A stretch of 64,000 nt of DNA. Origin: Nitrospira sp. (GTDB lineage Bacteria; Nitrospirota; Nitrospiria; Nitrospirales; Nitrospiraceae). Shown here piece by piece: positions 35,125-44,094 of the stretch; position 1 is the first letter of the stretch, and every line of letters begins with the position of its first letter. The notes under the pieces were generated by a model that did no database searches, had not been told where the DNA came from, and was given only the letters and a program-made list of their open reading frames with translations. The position numbers and the translations under genes are program-made. Where the stretch lies: NCBI GenBank assembly GCA_030123625.1, contig CP126121.1, forward strand, positions 391,001 through 455,000, written 5' to 3'.

Positions 35125-36585
35125 ATGCACCGTCCCACTATTTTGATCGTAGATGATGACGCCGAAACGCAGACATTGCTCCGAGATGCTTTATTGAAGG
35201 AGGAGTACGATGTCGACACGGCGGCCGATGGAAAGATCGCCCTGGATAGGATCACTCGGCAGGCGCCGGACCTCGTGATATCCGACATCAATATGCCGGG
35301 GCTCGACGGCCTCGGCCTCCTCGGGGAGTTACGTTCTCTCGGACACGACATGCCCGTGATTCTCATGACGGCCTATGGAAGCCTGAAGACGGCGGTGGAC
35401 GGCATCCGAGCAGGGGCGTTCGACTACCTGAGTAAACCGTTCATCATGGATGATGTACGGTTGGTGGTCCATCGGGCGCTCGAACATACTCAGCTATCCC
35501 GGCAGAACCAGCAGCTCAAAGAGCAACTTCGCGATCGTTATCGGTTTGACAATCTCGTCGGCAGCAGCCCGGCCGTCGTGTCCGTTTACAAATCCATCGC
35601 TCGGGTGGCTCAGACGGACAGCACGGTGTTGCTGGAGGGCGAAAGCGGAACCGGCAAAGAACTCATCGCCCGTGCCATTCATGTCAACAGTGCGCGTAGT
35701 ACCGGCCCTTTCGTGACGGTCGATGGCGGGGCATTGACCGAAACGTTGCTCGAATCGGAACTGTTCGGGCATGAACGAGGCGCGTTCACCGGCGCAGTGG
35801 GCTCCAAGAAGGGTTTATTGGAGAAGGCCCATCTCGGCACCTGTTTCCTCGACGAAGTGGCCGATCTGTCGCCGGCGCTGCAGGGGAAATTGCTTCGGGT
35901 TATTCAAGAAAAGGAATTCCGGCGCGTCGGCAGTACCATGACCACGACCGTCGACGTACGCATTATTGCCGCATCAAAAAAAGACTTGAGCTCGCTCGTG
36001 CAGGCGGGAACGTTTCGCGAAGACCTGTATTATCGGTTGAATGTGGTGACGATACGGATCCCGCCGTTACGGGAGCGCATGGAAGACGTGCCGCTCTTGG
36101 CACAACATTTCGTGCAGATCTATGGTTCCTCCAAACCGAAGCCGGTCACGGGAATGTCGGCCGAAGCCATCTCGGTTTTGACCCGATACTGGTGGCCGGG
36201 AAACGTGCGGGAACTCGAACATGCCATTGAGCGAGCGGTTGCCCTCACTCCGCATCCCATTATTTATCCCGAAGACCTTCCACATGCCGTGCATACGGCG
36301 ACGGTGCAGACGGCGGCTCAAGCGCAAGGATGGGTCACCTTGGAGGAATTAGAACGAGAGCATATCGTACGGGTCTTGAAGCATCATCATCAGGATCTGG
36401 GTCGGTCTGCTGCGATTTTGGGAATTCATCGAAAAACATTGTTACGCAAACTGCGGCAATACGGTCTTGCCAATGGGCAGCGGACAAAATATCTGCCTCC
36501 GGACATCTTGTCTACGCCGCCTATCCACAACGAGCCGTCTCCCGCAATTCCCAATCCGCAGGAATTGGACTCATCACGCTTCTAA
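35125..36585 (+). CDS. NtrC-type sigma-54-dependent response regulator
   Basis: The 486-residue protein has a receiver (VDDDAE, phosphoacceptor Asp54 in ISDINMP, Lys in YLSKPF), and an AAA+ domain with Walker A GESGTGKE, GAFTGA loop and Walker B CFLDEVAD. A Fis-type HTH reads LGRSAAILGIHRKTLLRKL near 440, then a 40-residue Pro-rich tail. The ribosome site GGAG lies eight bases before ATG 35125. It activates sigma-54 promoters upon phosphorylation. No kinase gene is near, but a stand-alone receiver gene follows 91 bp downstream on the same strand; the two may share a transcript or compete for the same phosphodonor. Confidence 0.94.
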   Translation: MHRPTILIVDDDAETQTLLRDALLKEEYDVDTAADGKIALDRITRQAPDLVISDINMPGLDGLGLLGELRSLGHDMPVILMTAYGSLKTAVDGIRAGAFDYLSKPFIMDDVRLVVHRALEHTQLSRQNQQLKEQLRDRYRFDNLVGSSPAVVSVYKSIARVAQTDSTVLLEGESGTGKELIARAIHVNSARSTGPFVTVDGGALTETLLESELFGHERGAFTGAVGSKKGLLEKAHLGTCFLDEVADLSPALQGKLLRVIQEKEFRRVGSTMTTTVDVRIIAASKKDLSSLVQAGTFREDLYYRLNVVTIRIPPLRERMEDVPLLAQHFVQIYGSSKPKPVTGMSAEAISVLTRYWWPGNVRELEHAIERAVALTPHPIIYPEDLPHAVHTATVQTAAQAQGWVTLEELEREHIVRVLKHHHQDLGRSAAILGIHRKTLLRKLRQYGLANGQRTKYLPPDILSTPPIHNEPSPAIPNPQELDSSRF

Positions 36586-36676
36586 GTCGGTGGACTGTTC
36601 TTTGCTTGTATTCTGAGGCGAGGTATGAGTTTCGACGAGAAGAACGACACAGCCGCCATACGCGGGAGGGTGTGAA

Positions 36677-37144
36677 ATGGATGGGTATGGTAAACGTGCA
36701 CTGATCATAGATGACAATGAGGACATCCTGCATTTGACGGGGGTAACTCTGATGGATCGCGGCTATAACGTGTACACGGCTTCCGACGGCTTCGGAGGGT
36801 CGGAACAGATGAGAAAAAGACGTTATGACGTCGTGCTGGTGGACTACCACATGCCTCGGCTTAACGGCCTGCAATTTATCGAGATATGCCGCAGGATGTG
36901 GCCTCAGACCCCTATTATTCTGATGTCGGTCGATACCTCTGTGACCGATCATTCCGATCTTGCCAAGGGAATCTTCGGGTGTATCGCCAAACCGTTTGAA
37001 CTTCCTCGGTTAATTGAACTCGTGAATCAGGCTTGTCGCAACCTTCCGCAAAGAGAGTCTTGTAACGGCAATACAACCGGTCCACGATCCTTTCCATCAC
37101 AAGGGCATGGCACCGGCCTTCAAGCGACGAGGTGGTTCCACTGA
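36677..37144 (+). CDS. stand-alone receiver-domain response regulator
   Basis: The 155-residue protein is a single CheY-like receiver: acidic pocket IDDNED, phosphoacceptor Asp56 (LVDYHMPRLNG), Ser/Thr in LMSVDTS and Lys in IAKPFELP. A short disordered tail follows (QRESCNGNTTGPRSF). There is no output domain, so it acts through protein contact or as a phosphate sink. GGGAGGG six bases before ATG 36677 supports the start. It follows the NtrC-type gene by 91 bp. Confidence 0.9.
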   Translation: MDGYGKRALIIDDNEDILHLTGVTLMDRGYNVYTASDGFGGSEQMRKRRYDVVLVDYHMPRLNGLQFIEICRRMWPQTPIILMSVDTSVTDHSDLAKGIFGCIAKPFELPRLIELVNQACRNLPQRESCNGNTTGPRSFPSQGHGTGLQATRWFH

Positions 37145-37425
37145 CCAATTAAGAAAGACCGGTCTTCGCACTCATGCATAAGACGGCTGTCTTACGCCTT
37201 GATCAAGCATAAGATCCATTGGAGAACATTCATGGAGAGAACATCATGATGGCCTATCACCGGCACGCTTTGTTGGCGTACCTCCTGGTGAAGCGCTTTT
37301 CCGTCCGATTTCCCGAATATCCGTTCCATCACCGCAGCCGTTTTCCTCAACTCCGTGGATGCCGATCAATCACACATCTCGTTCTTCGATTCCGTACTGC
37401 GTCCTTCGTCAGGTCATAAGTCGGT

Positions 37426-37941
37426 ATGGCGTCCTCTCCTGTACGAATCGGCGATCTTGACCTCAACCAAGACCTCGACCTACAGCGAAAAACCTGGACC
37501 GTACAGCGCATCGGTTGGAGCGGCATGGCACTGATCATCCTGGCGGCGTTGGCCGGTGTGTTCGGAAGCGGACCTTTGGCTCGCACGGAGGTGACGGACC
37601 ATCCGCAAACCGTTCGGCTGTCGTACGATCGTTTCGGGCGCTATGAAGGCGAATTGGTCTTGCAGCTCGTCCTGACGCCTGAGGCGACGAAGACAAACCG
37701 AGTCACCGTCGAGATCGACCGGACATACTGGATCAGCCATGCCGTCGAACATATTACTCCGGGACCTCTCATCTCAAGCATCGGCATCGACGGATTTCTG
37801 TATACGTTTGAAACCAACACACCGTCTACCCCGGCGGTCATCGTCTTCCGTCTACGACCAAAGTACATCGGCGCGATGGACGGTCGCATTCGCGTCAACG
37901 ATTCCGGCCCGCTCCAATTCCATCAATTCATGTTTCCCTAG
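37426..37941 (+). CDS. membrane-anchored protein with periplasmic beta domain
   Basis: The 171-residue protein has a cytosolic start (DLDLNQDLDLQRKTWTVQR), one transmembrane helix (about 31-53) and a beta-rich periplasmic part of about 115 residues (TVRLSYDRFGRYEGELVLQLVL ... IVFRLRPKYIGAMDGRIRVNDSGPLQFHQFMFP). It precedes a DUF421 gene by 37 bp on the same strand, an arrangement that suggests a functional pair. Function unknown. The start ATG 37426 has weak upstream signals. Confidence 0.82.
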   Translation: MASSPVRIGDLDLNQDLDLQRKTWTVQRIGWSGMALIILAALAGVFGSGPLARTEVTDHPQTVRLSYDRFGRYEGELVLQLVLTPEATKTNRVTVEIDRTYWISHAVEHITPGPLISSIGIDGFLYTFETNTPSTPAVIVFRLRPKYIGAMDGRIRVNDSGPLQFHQFMFP

Positions 37942-37978
37942 GGCCGGGTCTTCATGCATTAAATCAGGGAGGTTCCGT

Positions 37979-38419
37979 ATGGAAACGGTTCTGCGGGCGC
38001 TGACCATTTATCTCGTGCTGTTGTTGGTTTTTCGGCTGGCCGGTCGCCGCACCCTCATGCAGATGACGAGCTTTGATTTCGTCTTGCTCCTGATCATCAG
38101 CGAAGCCTGCCAAAATGCCATGCTGGGCGACGACTACTCCATCACGGCCGGTGTATTGGCCATCGTGACCCTGGTCGGGGCGGACATTCTGCTCTCCTAT
38201 TGGAAACATCGCTCAGCGGCGACGGAGCGATGGTTGGATGGCCTGCCGATGATTGTCGTGGAAAACGGCATTCCTCTAAAGCCGCTGATGGACCGGGCGC
38301 GAATCGACGAGGACGATGTGCTGGCGGCCGCCAGGCAAGGCCCCGGGCTCGAGCGTATGGATCAAATCAAATATGCCGTCTTGGAGGTGGGAGGCGGCAT
38401 CTCCATCATACCAAAATAG
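37979..38419 (+). CDS. DUF421 (YetF-like) membrane protein
   Basis: The 146-residue protein starts at ATG 37979 with GGGAGG six bases upstream. The N-terminal half has three hydrophobic helices (METVLRALTIYLVLLLVFRLAGRR; FDFVLLLIISEACQNAML; TAGVLAIVTLVGADILL) and the family signature GRRTLMQMTSFDFV. The C-terminal half is the small soluble DUF421 domain (LPMIVVENGIPLKPLMDRARIDEDDVLAAAR). YetF-like proteins are membrane proteins of unknown biochemical role, often linked to spore or stress functions elsewhere. It forms a pair with the anchored beta-domain gene just upstream. Confidence 0.9.
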   Translation: METVLRALTIYLVLLLVFRLAGRRTLMQMTSFDFVLLLIISEACQNAMLGDDYSITAGVLAIVTLVGADILLSYWKHRSAATERWLDGLPMIVVENGIPLKPLMDRARIDEDDVLAAARQGPGLERMDQIKYAVLEVGGGISIIPK

Positions 38420-38605
38420 AATCACCGGAATGTTTCCGCCTGTTCCTCTGACTCAAGCAGCGTATGAATCAAAAGCCCATCGCAGCGCCAGTAGAACGGG
38501 ATGCTGGTCGGGAACGAGTCTCGGTAGGCCAGTTGCGGCGATACTCCCGCGAAAGAAGCCACCGTCCTCTCCGGTCGAACGACCGACCGCGAAACGTCTT
38601 GCCCA

Positions 38606-40327
38606 TCACACACCGGTGGCGGGAACCGTGTACCGTTCCTCAATGGCGGAACGTATCATCTGTCGGCTGCGTTCGGCGCTGACGGACGGCTGTTGTTCAA
38701 TCCGCCGAACGGCATCGGCCAAATGGGAGTCTTTAATACCCTCCGACATCCATTTACTGTAATCCCCCTGTCGAAGGTGGTGTAACCACGTCTTCTCGTC
38801 GACGCCCTCCGCGAGTTGCATGAAGAGAATGAGATTGTGCGCGCGCAAGTTCAACAGATTGTCCGGACCACGAAAAAAAAAGCTTCGATCCTCCGGCAAC
38901 TCGCCTTCGGCATATTTCCGGCGATGGCGCCGACGGTCTGCTTCACAGGGGGCTATGCGCAATGTGCAGGGCAAATCGGTAGACCGTCGATCCCAAAAGA
39001 CCGCTTCACCATGATCCAGCGATGTAGATTCTACCTTCGGCAAAGGCAGGCCAAGCGTGCGACAAAATCCCGTGATCGTACCAGCCGGATCATCGCCTAA
39101 GGCCACCACCACATCCACCGGAAGAAGCACCGATTTCGCGACATGGTCCGGGTGCACGGTGACATACACCATGCCGGTCAAATCTTTTGCCAGCACAGCT
39201 TGCACCGGTTGCCAGTCCCGAGGCAGTAAATGGTGCGTTTCATCGACGAGAATCCAATGGGGCCGACCGGATTTGGCCCGACGCTCCTGAAGGGCGGGCA
39301 AGAGAGCAAGGAAAAAGGCGGGACGATCTTGTAACGGCAAGCCCACGAGATTGATGATCACATTCGTGTCCGGACTTTCCAGCGCGGTCAAAATCTCCGT
39401 CATCCCCGGCCCCCGTTGCGGAGTCCCAAACATGACCGCTCCCGCAAACCCTTCGTAGTCTCCTTCAGGGTCGATGACACAAATCTGATACCCTTGCGCT
39501 ATCACACGCTCAAGAATCCCGGTGGCCAATGTCGATTTGCCGCTTCCCGAGGAGCCCGCCAACAACACGTTAAGTCCTGCGGCAGGTATCGACACCTCCT
39601 CACCGGTCCGGCGCATACCGATCAGGACATTGCGGCGACTCGCGCTGAACGGAGACACAGTAAGATCATGCGACACCAGTTCATCAATGACTTCGGCGAC
39701 TCCCTGTCCAGCCGCACCAATGGTGACCCAATCGGCGATGTCTTTGAGTGTCTGGACGGCGTTCGCTACAGCCACTGCATATTCACACTGATTGAGCAGG
39801 GCATGATCATTTTCCGCATCCCCGATCGCCACGACGTTGCGCGGCGATAAGCCTATCTCTTGCAATGCGGCCACAAGACCGCTGGCTTTGTTGATGCCGG
39901 ATGGGACGACCATGACGGAGTCGCGATTGAAAATAACTTGCAGTTCAAGACCCAGATCTCGAATGACCTCGAGCAGCGTCACCTCATGCGGACGAACCGT
40001 CCCGACAATGGAGTTTCCGAACGAAAGCTCGGGAACCCGCCGGCGGCGCAGCTCGTCGATGAACGCCGGAGGAATCGGAGGGGCCAACATCGTATGTTCG
40101 CGTGTCGCGGGACGATAGAGCACACCGCCGTTGTCGGCAACGACTCGTTCGCACAGCCCGATTTCGGGAAAGACGTCCAGAATATCCGGCAGCTGCCGTC
40201 CGGTCACCAGAATGATTTTCCGCCCCGATTGGATGAGGCGCTCAAGGGCGGCGATCGTCTTGCGTTCCACTCGGCCATCGACGGCCAGCGTGTTGTCGTA
40301 ATCCGTCGCGACGGCAACATATCTCAT
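38606..40327 (-). CDS. HAD-family phosphatase fused to a P-loop ATPase
   Basis: The 573-residue protein joins two domains. Residues 1-220 are a HAD-IIB/Cof-type phosphatase: the nucleophile motif is DYDNT (residues 9-13), then VTGR, a Lys before GLVAAL, and GDAENDHALL as motif 4. From about 230 a P-loop domain follows, with Walker A GSSGSGKST near 260, Walker B HWILVDETHH near 350, then PWGLP-type and C-terminal segments. The P-loop part resembles HerA/FtsK/VirB4-like ATPases rather than kinases. The role is unknown: a nucleotide- or sugar-phosphate sensor coupled to a DNA- or envelope-acting ATPase is possible. No signal peptide. Confidence 0.85.
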   Translation of the reverse strand: MRYVAVATDYDNTLAVDGRVERKTIAALERLIQSGRKIILVTGRQLPDILDVFPEIGLCERVVADNGGVLYRPATREHTMLAPPIPPAFIDELRRRRVPELSFGNSIVGTVRPHEVTLLEVIRDLGLELQVIFNRDSVMVVPSGINKASGLVAALQEIGLSPRNVVAIGDAENDHALLNQCEYAVAVANAVQTLKDIADWVTIGAAGQGVAEVIDELVSHDLTVSPFSASRRNVLIGMRRTGEEVSIPAAGLNVLLAGSSGSGKSTLATGILERVIAQGYQICVIDPEGDYEGFAGAVMFGTPQRGPGMTEILTALESPDTNVIINLVGLPLQDRPAFFLALLPALQERRAKSGRPHWILVDETHHLLPRDWQPVQAVLAKDLTGMVYVTVHPDHVAKSVLLPVDVVVALGDDPAGTITGFCRTLGLPLPKVESTSLDHGEAVFWDRRSTDLPCTLRIAPCEADRRRHRRKYAEGELPEDRSFFFRGPDNLLNLRAHNLILFMQLAEGVDEKTWLHHLRQGDYSKWMSEGIKDSHLADAVRRIEQQPSVSAERSRQMIRSAIEERYTVPATGV

Positions 40328-40452
40328 AGATGTTCGGCCATATGACGCAGAGTCGTCTTCGGTAGAGCGATATCCCTACGGACTGTTCACCGACGACGGA
40401 CTACTCCTCTCCTTGTCCCACTGGGGACCGAGCATACGGCATTCCTACGGGG

Positions 40453-41016
40453 CTAACTTCCCTGCACTCGAGTCCCTTCCCAGAAGGTATATGGCCGAAA
40501 GCCATAGTACCCATACCCATAGTACGGATGGTACGGATAAAAGTTGCTTGTATGCTTGCTCCACAATGTCATATCCCGGATGGCCACAATGGGCAGCTCA
40601 GATGATACCGGGTCAGACGATTTTGAGGATTCTCCCTCAATCTCACCGATGATGGTGACTTTCGATCCCTTTTCGAAGATGGCAGGATCGATGATCTCCT
40701 GCCGAGTATCCCACGCCAAAAATCTCCCCTGCGACGCTGCCTTGTTGTCCACCTCAGGCATATGATCCTTATTCAACGGCAGTTGCAGCACTTCGAGTTT
40801 CGTCCGATCGCCTTGGCGAACGGCACTCAGTACTTCCCCTCCCCATACCACGGTCTGCCCTCGATAGGTTTCCGGAGAGTGTCTCACTTGATCATACGAT
40901 AGCTGTTCATTGACTTGCTTCACCAGATGATCCGGAATGACCTGATATCGGTTACACCCGCTCACGACAACCGCGAGGAGCGCGCATCCGATCCAGAACC
41001 CAACATTGACTCTCAT
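40453..41016 (-). CDS. Slp-family outer-membrane lipoprotein
   Basis: The 187-residue protein starts at ATG 41016 with AGAGGTG upstream. The signal ends in a lipobox (VVVSGC, Cys near 21). The mature part has VIPDHLVKQVNEQLSYDQVRHSPETYRGQTVVWGGEV and a second beta segment (KGSKVTIIGEIEGE), the Slp pattern, and ends in a Tyr-rich tail (YPYHPYYGYGYYGFRPYTFW). Slp lipoproteins are starvation- or acid-induced outer-membrane proteins. It closes a minus-strand set with two PRC-barrel genes (gaps 47-63 bp), each with its own ribosome site. Confidence 0.9.
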   Translation of the reverse strand: MRVNVGFWIGCALLAVVVSGCNRYQVIPDHLVKQVNEQLSYDQVRHSPETYRGQTVVWGGEVLSAVRQGDRTKLEVLQLPLNKDHMPEVDNKAASQGRFLAWDTRQEIIDPAIFEKGSKVTIIGEIEGESSKSSDPVSSELPIVAIRDMTLWSKHTSNFYPYHPYYGYGYYGFRPYTFWEGTRVQGS

Positions 41017-41079
41017 AGAGCACCTCTTCTCGTAGAGCAGCAATCAGCGAGGCGTCGTATAGACGCCTCGCCCACTCTT

Positions 41080-41751
41080 TTACCGCTTGCTGCTCGGATG
41101 GTCGCCTTCATAACCCGGAGCCGGACCCGGCGGAGGTCCCGATGATCCAAAGCCACCCACGGATTCAAACGGAAGGCCTGGGGCGCCTGGACCTTCGCCC
41201 TTTGGCTTCGGTTGCTCGCGAAGCTTATTGATCTCACCCATGTACTGGGAGACTTCCGGTGACATATCTTTGGAGTAGACGGAACTCGCGATCGGATACA
41301 AATCTTTTTTGGAGGCATTCAACGTCAGATGGCCCTTTTCCTGTTTGAACTGGCTCCACTGGATAGGCAGCTGATCTTTTGTCTCTTCCAACTCAAGGAC
41401 GGCATATTGAATCTTTCCCGTCTTGGTGTCCTTCAGGACCTTCTCGATGGTGCCTAAGGTTTCACCCTTCTTATTTTTAACGGTTTGATCCAACGGTCCT
41501 CCCTTGTCGTCGACCAACTTACCGCGAAGAACCGGTACAACGTCATATTTCCCGACAATCCCCTCTCGGCCTCCGGTCATATCGGTCGCTTGTTTCTCGA
41601 AGGACGATTCCGACTGATTCATGTTTTGATCGACCATCGCGTCACCGGGTCGCTCACTGCGGGTACCCTCGGCGAGGCCCCAAACCGGTGTCAGCACTAT
41701 CGCGGCGGCAATGAGCATCATACGGCCCAATCCATTACTCTCCTTCTTCAT
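41080..41751 (-). CDS. PRC-barrel domain protein, exported
   Basis: The 223-residue protein starts at ATG 41751, with GGAGG five bases upstream and a signal peptide (MLIAAAIVLTPVWGLAEG). The PRC-barrel-type core (about 68-150) reads LRGKLVDDKGGPLDQTVKNKKGETLGTIEKVLKDTKTGKIQYAVLELEE. A Gly/Pro-rich tail follows (GGFGSSGPPPGPAPGYEGDH). PRC-barrels bind proteins or RNA and are common in envelope and stress proteins; here export makes an envelope role likely. It lies between Slp and a longer PRC-barrel gene. Confidence 0.88.
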   Translation of the reverse strand: MKKESNGLGRMMLIAAAIVLTPVWGLAEGTRSERPGDAMVDQNMNQSESSFEKQATDMTGGREGIVGKYDVVPVLRGKLVDDKGGPLDQTVKNKKGETLGTIEKVLKDTKTGKIQYAVLELEETKDQLPIQWSQFKQEKGHLTLNASKKDLYPIASSVYSKDMSPEVSQYMGEINKLREQPKPKGEGPGAPGLPFESVGGFGSSGPPPGPAPGYEGDHPSSKR

Positions 41752-41798
41752 GGCTACCTCCAATCTATCATTTATGAACAGTATAGAATCCTGGACGT

Positions 41799-42617
41799 TC
41801 AATTGGTGGACGTTTTGCCGGTTGCAACCCCTTCAGGAATTTGAAGCCCGGCGGACTGGGAAAGCTTCATAATGGCGTGCATCATATGTTCGGTCGCATC
41901 CGTGGTCTGCTGTTTTTCTCCATGCTCGATCGCTTCGCCCAATGCATAGACGCCTTCGTTGAGCCGCTCATTATGGCCGCTCCGTTGCGCACGCTTGGCC
42001 GAATCGAGCGATTGCTTGGCATGTGTCACCAACGCCTCGGTTTTTCCTTGCTTTCCCGACGACTCCGCTTCCATGGCATGCTTCAATGCTTCCTGCACCG
42101 TGTTCTTAAAATCCACGCTTGCCTCTTCCTTCATCGTCTGGGATACTTCGGCGGACAAGGAATGGGATGCACCCTTCGAGCTATTCGGAACCAAATCGTA
42201 GAACTGATAGACCACCACGGCCCACTCGGGACGCGACATGTCGGGCCACTTATCTTTGTCGAATCCCGGCGCATTTTTCAGTCGCTCTTCCTTCACATTC
42301 AAAATGAAATGTTCCTTGTCGCTGCTCAGCACTAAAAGCTCCCACGGAACCGCAAAGTACTTGTCGCCCACACCAAGAAACCCACCGAAGGAAAGGACGG
42401 CATATTCGATATAGCCTCCGCTTCGCCAGTTGATGACCAAGTCCTTGATCTCCCCCAGGTTTTTCCCCTCCAAATTCGTCACTTCCTTACCGATCAGGTT
42501 CGTCGCTTTTGTCACTCCCACTAATTGATCTGCATAGACGATTTCTCCTTGTGACGCGACGATCACCGCCACTGCTGCGATGCCGAATGCAAGCAGCACA
42601 ATTCGTATCCTCCCCAT
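41799..42617 (-). CDS. PRC-barrel protein with helical C-terminal half, exported
   Basis: The 272-residue protein starts at ATG 42617 with AAGGAGG and good spacing. A signal peptide ends near VYADQ. The PRC-barrel (about 35-115) contains NLIGKEVTNLEGKNLGEIKDLVIN and GYIEYAVLSFGGFLGVGDKYFAVPWELL. The rest (about 150-272) is helical and charged (EVSQTMKEEASVDFKNTV ... AKQSLDSAKRAQRSGHNERL ... HMMHAIMKLSQ), like small metal-binding or cytochrome-like helical repeats without Cys. A degraded copy sits just upstream (42705-43210). Exact role unknown. Confidence 0.9.
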   Translation of the reverse strand: MGRIRIVLLAFGIAAVAVIVASQGEIVYADQLVGVTKATNLIGKEVTNLEGKNLGEIKDLVINWRSGGYIEYAVLSFGGFLGVGDKYFAVPWELLVLSSDKEHFILNVKEERLKNAPGFDKDKWPDMSRPEWAVVVYQFYDLVPNSSKGASHSLSAEVSQTMKEEASVDFKNTVQEALKHAMEAESSGKQGKTEALVTHAKQSLDSAKRAQRSGHNERLNEGVYALGEAIEHGEKQQTTDATEHMMHAIMKLSQSAGLQIPEGVATGKTSTN

Positions 42618-42704
42618 GTCGATGCCTCCTTATTGACTATTCCCTCTTCTGCGCGATTCACAACAGTCGTTCTTGGACTGGTGTCCTCTGCATCGTCACG
42701 ACAT

Positions 42705-43210
42705 TCACCTCGTGTTTATCGTCGGTGGACCTTCGCTTCCATGGGCATATGGCATATCGAGCGACCGCGCGACCGAAACATTCAGATCAGACCCGCTGTC
42801 GCCCTTCATCACACGGGCGGATGAAACGACAGCCGATCCACCGTCTCGGTAGGCGACAGCCGAGGAGCGATCGTAAAAGTGATACACCACGAACCCGGGA
42901 GCGCTTCTGAGATGTTCTTCCTTCACATTCAGCACGAAATGTTCCCTGTTATGACTCGGCGTCAATGCTCCCCAGGGCACCGCAATGGAGTATTCGTCTT
43001 CCAATCCCCAAAACCCGCCGGAGGACAATACGGCATATTCGATATACCCGTCGCTCCGCCAATGATAATCAGATCTTTAATCTTCCCGAGGCTCTTCCCG
43101 TCGAGATTTTTTACGAGTTTGCCGACCATATCCATGGAATGCGACATTCCCACCGGCTGTTCCTCGGCGTGAGTGAAGGTCCCCATCCAGACAAACCCGA
43201 CAAGCGTCAA
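42705..43210 (-). pseudogene. PRC-barrel paralogue broken by a frameshift
   Basis: Two overlapping frames together match the intact neighbour. The first gives MSHSMDMVGKLVKNLDGKSL then GKIKDLII; near 43060 a base is missing and the second continues with a GYIEYAVLSSGGFWGLEDEYS-like reading and PWGALTPSHNREHFVLNVKE. Compared with the neighbour, 15 residues after APGF are deleted, and the helical half is gone. The start has no clear ATG (TTG at 43210 after a strong GGGGGAGG). The set suggests a duplication followed by decay. Confidence 0.8.
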
Positions 43211-43595
43211 TATGACGATTCCTCCCCCTCATTCACTCACTCGCTCCCGCGTTGATTTAGAGGATGGTCGCTGTCAATCACCCGACAGTAAAACACATCT
43301 GCAAAACATAGGCCGCTTCCGGCCATCCATGTTCCTTCCTCTCCTTCCGACTAATGGTCACGCCCTTCAATCTATCGTTCTATCGTTGAATGCCTTGCTC
43401 ATACACGTGAGAGAAAAAATGGATGGACGGAACAGAAGAAATCACCAGGACAGACTTGGACAAGATGTCTGTCCTGAGACAAGTCTTCCATGAACGCTCG
43501 ATTCAAAGATGCAGTTGGTGGGACCCTGTCAGCACAAGCGCCTACACGGACCAGGCACCTCGCTTGCATGATTCTTTGAGCCGGGAGGTGTCGCT
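43211..43595. other. intergenic region between PRC pseudogene and ASRT-like gene
   Basis: No gene is supported. A short plus frame at 43423 has no family resemblance. The divergent genes on either side imply a promoter region for both. Confidence 0.4.
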
Positions 43596-43973
43596 ATGGA
43601 AAGTATCGGACGCAGACGATGGGCCATTGCAGAAGGCTATATTCCTGCAAGCAGCCATGGTCCCTCGCCGCAGATGACGAGTCATGAAACAGTGTGCCTG
43701 TTGAACACATCCGATCGAGAGGCTCATGTACACATCACCATCTTTTATAGCGACCGTGAACCGGTTGGGCCGTACCGACTTATGGTGCCGGGACGACGAA
43801 CGAGGCATATTCGCTTCAACGATCTCCATGATCCGGAGCCGATCCCGCACGATACCGACTTTGCCAGTCTTGTCGAATCGGATGTACCGATCGTCGTACA
43901 ACACACCCGGCTTGATTCGCGGCAGGCCGAAAACGCCTTGCTCAGCACCATTGCATTCGCGGGTGACATGTGA
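43596..43973 (+). CDS. sensory-rhodopsin-transducer (ASRT) family protein
   Basis: The 125-residue protein starts at ATG 43596 with GGGAGGTG upstream. It follows the Anabaena sensory rhodopsin transducer pattern closely: RRWAIAEGYIPASSHGP, SHETVCLLNTSDREAHVHITIFYSDREPVGPYRL, VPGRRTRHIRFNDL and the C-terminal VPIVVQHTRLDSRQAENALLSTIA. ASRT is a soluble beta-sandwich tetramer that partners a rhodopsin; homologues also occur without rhodopsin and resemble carbohydrate-binding folds. No rhodopsin is in this window. A sugar- or nucleic-acid-binding sensor role is inference. Confidence 0.9.
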   Translation: MESIGRRRWAIAEGYIPASSHGPSPQMTSHETVCLLNTSDREAHVHITIFYSDREPVGPYRLMVPGRRTRHIRFNDLHDPEPIPHDTDFASLVESDVPIVVQHTRLDSRQAENALLSTIAFAGDM

Positions 43974-44094
43974 TCCGCGTAACCCCTCCTTGTTATCGTC
44001 CTTATCATCGTTGTAGTTGTAACGGCTCTGGTGTCGGCCGTTCCCGAGGGCATAAGGGATACGGTCCGGCCGCGCTTGAATATGCCGTGATTCG

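Noticed and set aside
37246-37419. Small frame MMAYHRHALLAYLLVKRF... with a GGAGAG upstream
   Set aside because: Composition is Arg/His-rich and random-looking; only the ribosome-like site supports it.
38422-38643. Minus frame ending in YRDSFPTSIPFYWRCDGLL
   Set aside because: It overlaps the 3' end of the HAD/P-loop gene on the same strand in another frame and has no start signals; the C-terminal pattern is suggestive but unassignable.
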